DNA from: Planctomycetaceae bacterium
Lineage (GTDB): Bacteria; Planctomycetota; Planctomycetia; Pirellulales; Thermoguttaceae
Assembly (NCBI GenBank): GCA_031282385.1
Contig: JAITDV010000503.1
Location: forward strand, 1 to 8,002
Direction: 5' to 3'
DNA: 8,002 nt
Shown: in pieces, positions 1-6,505 of the stretch
Position numbering within the stretch: position 1 is the stretch's first letter
Layout: every line of letters starts with the position of its first letter
Notes under the pieces: generated by a model
Database searches by the model: none
Told to the model about the DNA's origin: nothing
What the model saw: the letters and a program-made list of their open reading frames with translations, nothing else
Program-made: the position numbers and the translations under genes

Positions 1-175
1 GACCACCCCTAACCCCTCCGAAGGAGGGGAATAAGAAGACCCCTCCGAAGGAGGGGAATAAGAAGACCCCTCCGAAGGAGGGGAATTAAGAAGACCCCTC
101 CGAAGGAGGGGAATGAGAAGACGCCTCCGAAGGAGGGGTCAGGGGTGGTTTCCTACAGGTTATCGCAAAGGTCTA
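1..175 (+). mobile_element. Miniature inverted-repeat element, copy 1 (left end outside window)
   Basis: The right terminus (about 138-175) matches the right terminus of copy 2 at 3490-3526 and, inverted, the left terminus of copy 3 at 6371-6403. All three share a GGGGTGG/GGGTGG block, TCCTACA, a GTTA...GCAAA stretch and a final GGTC followed by TA. The left end, with the complementary GACCTTTT terminus, would lie before position 1. The outer arms of its central hairpin are visible at about 4-19 and 131-149, and five palindromic units lie between them. The element carries no coding capacity, so I read it as a MITE mobilised by a transposase encoded elsewhere. The TA at the border fits an IS630/Tc1-mariner type mover, but that assignment is inference. 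It ends only 58 bp before the hydB start codon and so may separate that gene from its upstream neighbours. Confidence 0.75.
13..138. repeat. Five 27-28 bp palindromic tandem units inside MITE copy 1
   Basis: Units start at 13, 40, 67, 95 and 122, so the period is 27, 27, 28 and 27. Each unit is a short palindrome, CCCCTCC-GAA-GGAGGGG (the last begins CGCCTCC), followed by an AT-rich spacer of the form AATAAGAAGA. Each could form a 6-7 bp hairpin with a 3-nt loop. The same units occur four times in copy 2 and once in copy 3, so the array length varies between copies of one element. Open frames through such arrays give low-complexity serine/proline/glutamate peptides and are not genes. Confidence 0.9.
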
Positions 176-233
176 TTTTAATCAGTCGTTTAATTGGATA
201 AACAAACTCCTAACCCAAAACTTAAACCCGTCC

Positions 234-2159
234 ATGCCAAATCCAAAAGAATTTTTAATATCTTGCACAAATAAATTCAACAACGCAATGGAAGGTTCAA
301 ACCGGCGGATAGTAATTTGTGCCGGAACCGGTTGTGTTGCAAACGGTTCGCTCGAGTTATTCCACAACCTCGAAAATAAAATCAAAGAAGCCGGTCTAAA
401 CGTAAAAGTATTGCTAAACTATGAAGATGATAATCCGCAGAAAAAATCCGCAAATGTAGATTGGTTGCGTCTTTCAAAAAGCGGTTGTCAAGGTTTCTGC
501 CAAATGGGACCGTTATTGTCAATAGAACCAGATAAAATCCTCTACACTAAAGTCAAATTGAATGACCTCGACGAAATTATAGAAACAACTATCAAAAACA
601 AAAAAATTATTGAACGGCTACTATATATTGACCGGCACAACAACAACCAAAAATGTAAAGGTCAACACGAAATTCCTTTCTATCAAAAACAAACCCGCTT
701 AACTCTAAAACCTTGCGGAGTATTTGAACCCGAAGACATCTACGAATATATTGCCAATCGCGGTTATGAGGCGGCTCTTACGGCTTGGACGGAAATGACG
801 CCTGATTCTGTTTGTGATGAGTTGGTTGCGTCTGGACTTAGAGGACGCGGCGGAGGAGGATTCCCAACTGGAAAAAAATGGCAATTTGCACTTAAAGAAA
901 AAAATCCCGTTAAATACGTTATTTGCAACGCCGATGAAGGCGACCCTGGTGCATTTATGGATCGAAGCGTAATGGAAGGTAATCCTCACAGTGTTATCGA
1001 AGGAATGATGATTGCGGCGCGTGGGATAGAGGCGACGGCAGGTTATATTTATGTGCGTCTTGAGTATCCGCTCGCAGTCCAACGTGTTCGCCGTGCAGTT
1101 GCTGACGCGGAAAAGTTGGGCATTCTTGGCGATAACGTTTTCAACACGGGTAAACCCTTCCGCGTACACGTAATGGAAGGTGCGGGGGCGTTTGTGTGCG
1201 GTGAAGAAACCGCGCTTATTGCGTCAATTGAAGGTGATCGCGGAATGCCGCGTCCCAAGCCGCCCTTTCCGGCACAAAGCGGATTGTGGGGTAAACCGAC
1301 AGTGATAAACAATGTTGAAACTCTTGCGGCGGTACCTTATATAATTTTGAACGGGGCAAAAAATTATCGTAGTGTTGGTACGGAAGGTTCGCCGGGGACA
1401 AAAACATTTGCACTGACGGGACATGTTGTTAACACGGGGTTGATTGAGGTACCTTTTGGGACTACGTTGCGGGAAATTATTTTTGACATCGGCGGAGGAG
1501 TAATAGATAAAAACGGAAATATCTCAAACGATAACTTCAAAGCTGTACAAATCGGCGGTCCTTCAGGCGGTTGCTTGACCGAACAACATCTTGATTTGCC
1601 GTTGGATTTTGATTCGTTGCGCGGGGTTGGGGCAATGGTTGGTTCGGGCGGTTTGGTTGTGATGAATAAGGGAACGTGTATGGTTCAAATGGCACGGTTT
1701 TTTATGAAATTTACGCAAAACGAATCTTGCGGAAAATGTTTGCTTTGCCGCGACGGAACAAGACAAATGTTAGCTTTGCTTGATGACATTATTTCAGGCA
1801 ATGGAACACAAGAAACGCTTGATGTTTTGGGGCAAGTTGCGAGGACGGTTTCCAAAGGGTCGTTGTGTGCGTTGGGCAAGACTTCGCCGAATCCGGTTCT
1901 TTCGACTATGCGCAATTTTCGCGATGAACTTTACGCACATGTATTCCAGAAACGTTGTCCGGCAAGTCAATGTAAAAATTTAGCAAAACCGGAAATCCTA
2001 GCAGACAAATGTAAAGGTTGTACGGCATGCGCTAAAAAATGTCCGGTCAGTGCAATTACCGGTGAACGCAAAACCGCGCACGTCATTGACGCCGAGAAAT
2101 GCATAAAATGCGGAGAATGCGCCAGAAATTGCAAATTCAATGCGATCATTGGCGTATGA
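234..2159 (+). CDS. hydB: NADH-dehydrogenase-like diaphorase subunit of a multimeric [FeFe]-hydrogenase (HydB/HndC type)
   Basis: This is the flavin- and iron-sulfur subunit that exchanges electrons between NAD(P)H and, with HydA and HydC, ferredoxin and the hydrogenase H-cluster in the cytoplasm. The 641 residues are close to the roughly 630 of Thermotoga HydB, and the domain order is the same. A thioredoxin-like [2Fe-2S] domain has C29, C34, C85 and C89. The NuoF core has GLRGRGGGGFPTG near 201 and CNADEGDPGAFMDR from 231 for FMN/NADH. A NuoF-type [4Fe-4S] site has C499, C502, C505 and C545. The C-terminus has two ferredoxin-type [4Fe-4S] motifs (C593/596/599/603 and C623/626/629/633). An H...CPASQC motif near 570-581 resembles the metal site before the HydB ferredoxin domain. 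The start at 234 is preferred over the Met at 288 because the extra residues (NPKEF...NKF) resemble the N-terminus I recall for HydB; neither has a clear Shine-Dalgarno. No HydA or HydC is in the window. Confidence 0.93.
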   Translation: MPNPKEFLISCTNKFNNAMEGSNRRIVICAGTGCVANGSLELFHNLENKIKEAGLNVKVLLNYEDDNPQKKSANVDWLRLSKSGCQGFCQMGPLLSIEPDKILYTKVKLNDLDEIIETTIKNKKIIERLLYIDRHNNNQKCKGQHEIPFYQKQTRLTLKPCGVFEPEDIYEYIANRGYEAALTAWTEMTPDSVCDELVASGLRGRGGGGFPTGKKWQFALKEKNPVKYVICNADEGDPGAFMDRSVMEGNPHSVIEGMMIAARGIEATAGYIYVRLEYPLAVQRVRRAVADAEKLGILGDNVFNTGKPFRVHVMEGAGAFVCGEETALIASIEGDRGMPRPKPPFPAQSGLWGKPTVINNVETLAAVPYIILNGAKNYRSVGTEGSPGTKTFALTGHVVNTGLIEVPFGTTLREIIFDIGGGVIDKNGNISNDNFKAVQIGGPSGGCLTEQHLDLPLDFDSLRGVGAMVGSGGLVVMNKGTCMVQMARFFMKFTQNESCGKCLLCRDGTRQMLALLDDIISGNGTQETLDVLGQVARTVSKGSLCALGKTSPNPVLSTMRNFRDELYAHVFQKRCPASQCKNLAKPEILADKCKGCTACAKKCPVSAITGERKTAHVIDAEKCIKCGECARNCKFNAIIGV

Positions 2160-2163
2160 TAGG

Positions 2164-2191
2164 TTGTGCTCTAAACTGTTTGTACTATAAT
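2164..2191 (+). promoter_or_regulatory. Possible sigma70-like promoter inside element A
   Basis: A perfect TATAAT lies at 2186-2191, with a weak -35 candidate TTGTGC at 2164-2169 and a 16-nt spacer. It could drive the 322-residue gene at 2335. It would start transcription near 2198, after the 5' arm of the outer helix of element A, so it competes with the idea that the whole element is transcribed as one folded RNA. Copy B has only a weaker CATAAA at the equivalent place. In AT-rich DNA a single hexamer match is weak evidence. Confidence 0.2.
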
Positions 2192-2270
2192 TTGCGGGAC
2201 TCCAGAGCGTAAATGCCTGATTTCCGATAGGTAAGCAGGCAACGGCAAGGGAAATTAAAATGTGAACAGT
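2175..2270 (+). ncRNA. Candidate structured RNA element, copy A
   Basis: This ~96-nt stretch is about three quarters identical to 7821-7915 (copy B). Outer helix P1 pairs ACTGTTTGTA (2175-2184) with TGTGAACAGT (2261-2270), 10 bp including three G-U pairs. P2 pairs TTTGCG (2191-2196) with CGTAAA (2208-2213). P3 pairs GCCTG (2215-2219) with CAGGC (2236-2240). The P3 loop begins with TTTCC (2221-2225), which could pair with GGAAA (2250-2254) to make a pseudoknot. TTTCCGATAGGTAAG (2221-2235) is identical in both copies. Differences in P1, P2 and P3 mostly swap G-U for G-C or A-U, which points to selection on an RNA reading the plus strand. It starts 16 nt after the hydB stop and ends 64 nt before the next start codon, so it could be a 5' leader of that gene. 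I do not recognise a known riboswitch or ribozyme; a small mobile repeat is the main alternative. Confidence 0.6.
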
Positions 2271-2315
2271 ATAAATAGTTTAACATGAGTTCAGTATATC
2301 TAAAATTTATTTGAT

Positions 2316-2325
2316 GAAGAGGTGA
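2316..2325 (+). promoter_or_regulatory. Ribosome binding site of the 322-residue gene
   Basis: GAAGAGGTGA lies with about 10 nt between its GGTG and the ATG at 2335. The same GAAGAGGT core precedes the gene starting at 7529, so it looks like the standard Shine-Dalgarno in this genome. It fixes the start at 2335 rather than at the ATG at 2285, which runs into a stop after nine codons. Confidence 0.8.
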
Positions 2326-2334
2326 TTTTGTTAC

Positions 2335-3303
2335 ATGAGTACATTGATTTATTTTGCATCGGGTGCGTTCAAGCCGGAGTATGAGAACTTACCTTTTGAC
2401 AATATTTATTTGATAGATTTATGGAGCTTCAAGAATAAGGCAAAAAAATTCGAAAACCCCAACGACTACATTGAATTTGAACCGTTACGAATCGGTAAAG
2501 TTACATGTGTCAACTCGGAATGTCTAAAAGCAGTTAATTATCTCAAATCGCAAAATGTCAAAGCGGATTGTTACGTTACGGCAAATACAAGTTGTCATTC
2601 GCGTCCGAAACGGTGTCCTTTGGGATTGCCTTTTTTTATTGGTTATGTGATGCCGATTTTGAAAGACGATTATGTTCACATTACAAATTTAAAAAAATAC
2701 TACGGCAGTACAGATAAAAATGTAATAGATTTACCTTATGAAATTGATCAGATAACAAAAGACGACAATCGCTATATTGATCCCGCAATTTTTGTACATG
2801 GTAATACCAAAGACGTAGAGATTTTTCGAATGAGAAAAAAATGCGAGGTTGTCAATATTGCAATAGATTCCAAGATAAAAATTTCGGTTATACGCGACAG
2901 TATTTGGAATTATTATGACAAATTGGATTTAGTAGTACATTCGGTTTCTGATTTTGAACGCCGTAATTTTTTTGACAGAATACCCAAAGTAATAACATGG
3001 AATCATCTTGTTAGATCAAAACGGGTTTATTGTTTGTATTCGTTATCTGAAAATGTGTGGCAATCAAAATTTGAAATAAGTAACGACCTTGACGCCATAT
3101 TTGCGCATTGCGTTCAAAATAAAATCAACAAAGTAGGATTCATGCCTTGGGGAAACGGAAACTACAACGTATTCGTAGAAAAAATCCAAAATTATAAAAA
3201 CAAATATCCAAAAGAAATCATATTGTTCCACCTAAATAAAAACGACTACAAAGAACTAACAACAAAATACGCAATCAAATCAAAAAATACGCATAACACT
3301 TAA
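2335..3303 (+). CDS. Unrecognised 322-residue cytoplasmic protein
   Basis: I do not recognise this protein. It has a strong ribosome binding site and an uninterrupted frame of 322 codons, so it is very likely a real gene. No signal peptide or membrane segment is visible. The N-terminus (LIYFASG...NIYLIDLW) looks like a strand-helix-strand start of an alpha/beta fold. There are several cysteines in the first third, including VTCVNSEC (about 56-63) and a TSCHSRPKRCPLG segment (about 85-97), but no regular metal-binding spacing. The C-terminal part (KINKVGFMPWGNGNY... followed by a basic helix, IILFHLNKNDY) faintly resembles the end of a macro domain, with a glycine-rich loop before a helix and a strand; this is only a hint, since the usual macro N-terminal motif is not evident. 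The protein is rich in Lys, Asn and Tyr. It follows structured element A and stops directly against MITE copy 2, suggesting an accessory, possibly transferred gene. Confidence 0.85.
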   Translation: MSTLIYFASGAFKPEYENLPFDNIYLIDLWSFKNKAKKFENPNDYIEFEPLRIGKVTCVNSECLKAVNYLKSQNVKADCYVTANTSCHSRPKRCPLGLPFFIGYVMPILKDDYVHITNLKKYYGSTDKNVIDLPYEIDQITKDDNRYIDPAIFVHGNTKDVEIFRMRKKCEVVNIAIDSKIKISVIRDSIWNYYDKLDLVVHSVSDFERRNFFDRIPKVITWNHLVRSKRVYCLYSLSENVWQSKFEISNDLDAIFAHCVQNKINKVGFMPWGNGNYNVFVEKIQNYKNKYPKEIILFHLNKNDYKELTTKYAIKSKNTHNT

Positions 3304-3526
3304 TAGACCTTTTCTCTAACCTAAAAATACATCAACGCAACAAAAAAACTACAACGAAAAACCGCCTTTAACTCTTCCGAAACCACCCCTAACCCCTCCA
3401 AAGGAGGGGAATAAGAATATGCCTCCGAAGGAGGTGAATAAGATGAAGCCTCCGAGTGAGGAGAATAAGAAGACGCCTCCTTCGGAGGGGTCAGGGGTGG
3501 TCTCCTACAAGTTAGCAAAAGGTCTA
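3304..3526 (+). mobile_element. Miniature inverted-repeat element, copy 2 (complete)
   Basis: The terminal inverted repeats are TAGACCTTTTCTCTAACCT at 3304-3322 and GTTAGCAAAAGGTCTA at 3511-3526. The element proper is about 219 bp (3306-3524), bracketed by TA dinucleotides that would be the target duplication. The left part (AAAAATACATCAACGC...) is shared with copy 3 in inverted orientation, where copy 2 has about 13 extra bases near 3349-3361. The centre is a long hairpin: ACCACCCCTAACCCCTCC (3382-3399) against its near-complement at about 3484-3501, with a repeat array in its loop. The stop codon of the preceding gene (3301-3303) lies in host DNA just outside, so the insertion did not truncate it. 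No transposase is encoded. The IS630/mariner link rests only on the TA flanks. Confidence 0.8.
3393..3490. repeat. Four 27-bp palindromic tandem units inside MITE copy 2
   Basis: Units start at 3393, 3420, 3447 and 3474 with a constant 27-bp period. They match the units of copy 1 but have diverged. The first has a CCAAAGG centre, the third (CCTCCGAGTGAGG) has lost part of its palindrome, and the last has a TTC loop in place of GAA. The constant period despite drift suggests an array that expanded by slippage or unequal exchange and then decayed. Confidence 0.88.
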
Positions 3527-3621
3527 ATTTTATATCATCTCATGCGGTTGAATTGATTTGCTGAAAATTGTAAAAATTAGAAGTTAGAAACAACAACGGT
3601 TTCAAATTAAACAATCAATAT

Positions 3622-6201
3622 TTATTTTATCATTTGGGTTGTATGCCAACCATTTTTATTGATTGTGATTCTTATGAATCCGTTATCTAGTGTTGAGTGG
3701 ACGTTAAAATTTTGCTTGCGGTAACTCTCAATTGAAATTGCGCGATGCGTAAAAGCTCCGTCGTTGATTATTAATAATTTCGGTGTTGTTTGTTTTATTA
3801 ACGGTTCCGTAACATCCGACTTGCCGCCGTGATGAGGAATCATCATTATGTCGCTGTGAATAGGTTGTTGTTTAAGAAACGGTACTTTGATTTTGTTGTC
3901 TAAATCCGCCGGCAACAATACCGAAACGCCGCGATGCACAAATCGCAATACTAAACTTGTTGTATTTGTATCTTCACCTTCAAGTCCGTTTTTCGGCGGA
4001 TGTAGTATTATTGAATCCGGTAAACTATACTTTGACAAATCATCTCCTGTACCGATTTCAATAATGGGTATGTTGTATTTTTGCAATTGTTTTTTTAATT
4101 GCATTGTTGTTTCGTAACTTTGGATGTGTTTTTTGTCCACTGGTTTTAAAAACATATAAGGCGAAACCAACACCACACCAACATCAAACCGCTCAATTAT
4201 TTTCTCCAATCCGTTAAAATGATCACGATCAGGATGCGAAATCATAATCACATCAATTTTCATCTTCCCCAATCGCCAAACACGGCGGCTCAAAATATCC
4301 GCAACACGCCGAGGCGATGTTATACAACCGGCATCGTAAACAATCAGCTTTTTTGACGGCGTAGTAATCAACACACAATTACCATGACCAACCGCTAAAA
4401 CATCCATCGTTAGTTTGTCCGAATAATATCTGCAAATATCAGAAACTAAAAATGAACCAAATCCAACAAAAAACCATATCAAAACAATAACCGCAATAAC
4501 TAACCGCGACGGACAACGAAACGGCATTATCGTAACGAAAATAAAACCTACATAAAAAAATACATTCCACCACTCTGGAAATGAAATCACCCAATAATGA
4601 CCGCCTAACCATTGAAAAAAAGCGATCATTTCAAAAAGTGCATTAAAAGAAAAATCTGCCAATACGCCAAAAAAATTTCCTACAAACGGAATTGATCCCG
4701 TTACCATTGTAATAAAACCGCTCATCATCGCCATATAAAGCGGAAACCAAAGAAACGTATTAACAAGAATAGCAATCGGCGAAAAAACATGAATTCGATC
4801 AATAATAAGCGGCGTTGAAATAGACCAAATAACCACGCCAATAATAAGCAATTGCAAACTACCATAAAAAAATTTCATAGATAAATTGTACAGAAGACTG
4901 TTGTCGCGATTGGCTTGTTCAATGAGAGACAACTCTGAGATACTTGAGTCATTTTTGTTGCGCAAAATCCTTTTTTTGAATAATCCTATAATCTCGCCCA
5001 AACTTGGCAACCAGAAAAACGCGGCTGTTGCAATATAGGACAATTGCGCGCCGAATTGAAAAAGCTCGGTAGGATTAAGAATAAGCGTAAATACGGCGGT
5101 TGCGCAAAATGAATTTACGCCGTAAGCACGCCTGCCTGTAAATTCTGCTATCGAGATTACTGTAATCAACGCAGTTGCACGAATTGCGGACGGCGCCATA
5201 TTTGTAAGAAGAAGATATTGAACAACAATGCATACAATAAAAATCGCCGTTATCCGATTGCTCAAACCAAAAATTAAAAATAAACATCGAAAACAAATCG
5301 CAACAACCGCAACATGAAGTCCCGAAATCGCAAGAATATGCATCGTTCCCGTATCAATTAGATTTTGCCGCGTCTGCTCATCAACGCCTTCACGCAAGCC
5401 AAGCAGCATTGCCGATGCAAGCAATGCCGTATCCGGCGGCATTGTAGTCGAAAGATTTTGACTTGCCGTGTGACGAATAATACCAAGAATTTTTGTAACG
5501 TTAATTTTGCCTGACGAAATCACTGATACCGAATCCGGCGATTTGCCGTGAATAACACAAAGAATTCGTTGACTGCGAAGTTTGCCGGCGAAATCAAAAT
5601 CATCAGGATTTTGCGGTTGGGCAGGTCGAGACAACGCACCGAAAATCTGAATCTCATTGCCAACCATCAAATCTGTTCTATTGCCATTTATTGTAACGAA
5701 AACGTTGCCGCATACATTTTTCCAAATTTGCCCGTCCCGTAATTTTTGAGCGCGGGCGGTAAATATAGTACGTTCTTCATCCGCAATAAAATTATCCGGT
5801 AACGGCGGAATTAAACGCGGTAACTCAGTAACTACCGCACGAATCCCTATCGGACGGCTTTCTTGAACAGCGTAAAATCCAAGATCGTTGTCGGCAAATC
5901 TATTCCAACGGTCATGATGCCAAAATCCAAAAACCGAAAAACAACATAAAAGTACAAACAAAGTCGAAAGAACTTGCCAACATTTGCAATGAAAAATTAC
6001 ACTTGATAAACCGGCAATTACGGTAAAAATTAACCAAAATTGCGGCGACGCAGAAATAAATTTGTCAAACAAAATTCCGCCTGCCGCCGCCATTAAAATC
6101 AAAGAAAACGGCTGATACAAAACCTCACGGCGTAAAATAACTCTTTCAGAATTTTCATTAACAATATCAACATTAAGTCCGTTCTCTGTAGGAGTTTTCA
6201 C
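3622..6201 (-). CDS. comEC: ComEC/Rec2-family DNA uptake channel with C-terminal metallo-beta-lactamase domain
   Basis: ComEC forms the inner-membrane channel that takes single-stranded DNA into the cytoplasm during natural transformation, and its C-terminal beta-lactamase-fold domain is thought to degrade the other strand. The 859 residues are of usual length. Two or three membrane segments lie at about 32-95. A soluble N-terminal (DUF4131-like) region follows to about 220. The Competence domain contains LLGLREG and the hallmark HILAISGLHV at 288-297, with further membrane segments to about 590. The lactamase domain has VGHGNC (604-609), YDAGC, SHPDRDH (H656, D658, D660, H661), PAD766 and PHHGG (H790, H791), so the main metal ligands look intact. 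Typical members have VGQGD at the first motif; the H and N here resemble planctomycetal forms. The start is GTG at 6201 with no clear ribosome binding site, so the first 30 or so residues are uncertain. It stands alone, between MITE copies 2 and 3. Confidence 0.93.
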   Translation of the reverse strand: MKTPTENGLNVDIVNENSERVILRREVLYQPFSLILMAAAGGILFDKFISASPQFWLIFTVIAGLSSVIFHCKCWQVLSTLFVLLCCFSVFGFWHHDRWNRFADNDLGFYAVQESRPIGIRAVVTELPRLIPPLPDNFIADEERTIFTARAQKLRDGQIWKNVCGNVFVTINGNRTDLMVGNEIQIFGALSRPAQPQNPDDFDFAGKLRSQRILCVIHGKSPDSVSVISSGKINVTKILGIIRHTASQNLSTTMPPDTALLASAMLLGLREGVDEQTRQNLIDTGTMHILAISGLHVAVVAICFRCLFLIFGLSNRITAIFIVCIVVQYLLLTNMAPSAIRATALITVISIAEFTGRRAYGVNSFCATAVFTLILNPTELFQFGAQLSYIATAAFFWLPSLGEIIGLFKKRILRNKNDSSISELSLIEQANRDNSLLYNLSMKFFYGSLQLLIIGVVIWSISTPLIIDRIHVFSPIAILVNTFLWFPLYMAMMSGFITMVTGSIPFVGNFFGVLADFSFNALFEMIAFFQWLGGHYWVISFPEWWNVFFYVGFIFVTIMPFRCPSRLVIAVIVLIWFFVGFGSFLVSDICRYYSDKLTMDVLAVGHGNCVLITTPSKKLIVYDAGCITSPRRVADILSRRVWRLGKMKIDVIMISHPDRDHFNGLEKIIERFDVGVVLVSPYMFLKPVDKKHIQSYETTMQLKKQLQKYNIPIIEIGTGDDLSKYSLPDSIILHPPKNGLEGEDTNTTSLVLRFVHRGVSVLLPADLDNKIKVPFLKQQPIHSDIMMIPHHGGKSDVTEPLIKQTTPKLLIINDGAFTHRAISIESYRKQNFNVHSTLDNGFIRITINKNGWHTTQMIK

Positions 6202-6260
6202 GTAATTGTATTTTTGCTAATCGCGTTTGGAACGACGGCTCAAGTTATGTTAATTTGCGT

Positions 6261-6314
6261 TAAATTTGCCGTGTTGAATTAGAGAATTAACAAACCAACA
6301 CGGCAACAAATTTA
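6261..6314. repeat. Long hairpin upstream of comEC
   Basis: TAAATTTGCCGTGTTG (6261-6276) pairs with CAACACGGCAACAAATTTA (6296-6314). This gives 16-17 bp with a small bulge and a 19-nt loop. It lies about 60-115 bp upstream of the comEC GTG, so it could be in the comEC leader or upstream of its promoter. There is no T-run on either side, so it is not a standard intrinsic terminator. No other copy occurs in the window. Confidence 0.6.
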
Positions 6315-6370
6315 CTCGTTACTTTAAATCGGTTTTGATGAAGTTATCAAAATTTTCAGGATTGACAAAT

Positions 6371-6500
6371 TAGACCTTTTCGCTAACCTGTAGGAGACCA
6401 CCCTTGACCCCACCTTCGGAGGGGTCAAGGGTGGTCTCGGAGGAGTTAAAGGCGGTTTTTTTGTTGCGTTGATGTATTTTTAGGTTAGAGAAAAGGTCTA
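6371..6500 (-). mobile_element. Miniature inverted-repeat element, copy 3 (complete, inverted)
   Basis: The ends are TAGACCTTTTCGCTAACCT at 6371-6389 and AGGTTAGAGAAAAGGTCTA at 6482-6500. The element proper is 126 bp (6373-6498) between TA dinucleotides. Its orientation is opposite to copies 1 and 2: its right part (GGAGTTAAAGGCGG...GTTGATGTATTTTT) is the reverse complement of the left part of copy 2. It contains only one palindromic centre and none of the 27-bp spacers, so it is the shortest form. It lies about 170 bp upstream of the comEC start and about 120 bp downstream of the phosphoesterase stop. Confidence 0.82.
6394..6438. repeat. 18-bp perfect-stem hairpin at the core of MITE copy 3
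   Basis: GAGACCACCCTTGACCCC (6394-6411) is the exact reverse complement of 6421-6438. The 9-base interior ACCTTCGGA can itself form two more pairs around TTC. In copies 1 and 2 the equivalent arms are interrupted by the 27-bp arrays. As a GC-rich stem in AT-rich DNA it could impede transcription from either side, but it lacks a T-run directly after the stem. Confidence 0.85.
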
Positions 6501-6505
6501 TTTAC

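Noticed and set aside
1..140. CRISPR array
   Set aside because: The spacers between the palindromes are near-identical and only about 10 bases long, so this is a tandem repeat and no cas gene is present.
705..1169. 154-codon minus-strand frame inside hydB
   Set aside because: It lies wholly opposite a gene with many conserved motifs and encodes no recognisable protein.
2175..2270. Cyclic-di-GMP-I or NiCo riboswitch identity for element A
   Set aside because: Short similarities exist (GCAAA/GCGTAAA, GATAGGTA, GCAGGCAACG), but the order and the other conserved blocks of either class are missing.
2175..2270. attC site or retron RNA
   Set aside because: The arms lack the GTTRRRY/RYYYAAC boxes of integron attC sites, and no integrase or reverse transcriptase is in the window.
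2285..2314. Nine-codon ATG frame as a leader peptide before the 322-residue gene
   Set aside because: It has no ribosome binding site and its sequence has no attenuator-like codon run.
3321..3518. Minus-strand frame of 65 codons with SPPSEASSYS-like repeats
   Set aside because: It is the translation of the 27-bp MITE array; its repeats follow the DNA palindrome, and it has no ribosome binding site.
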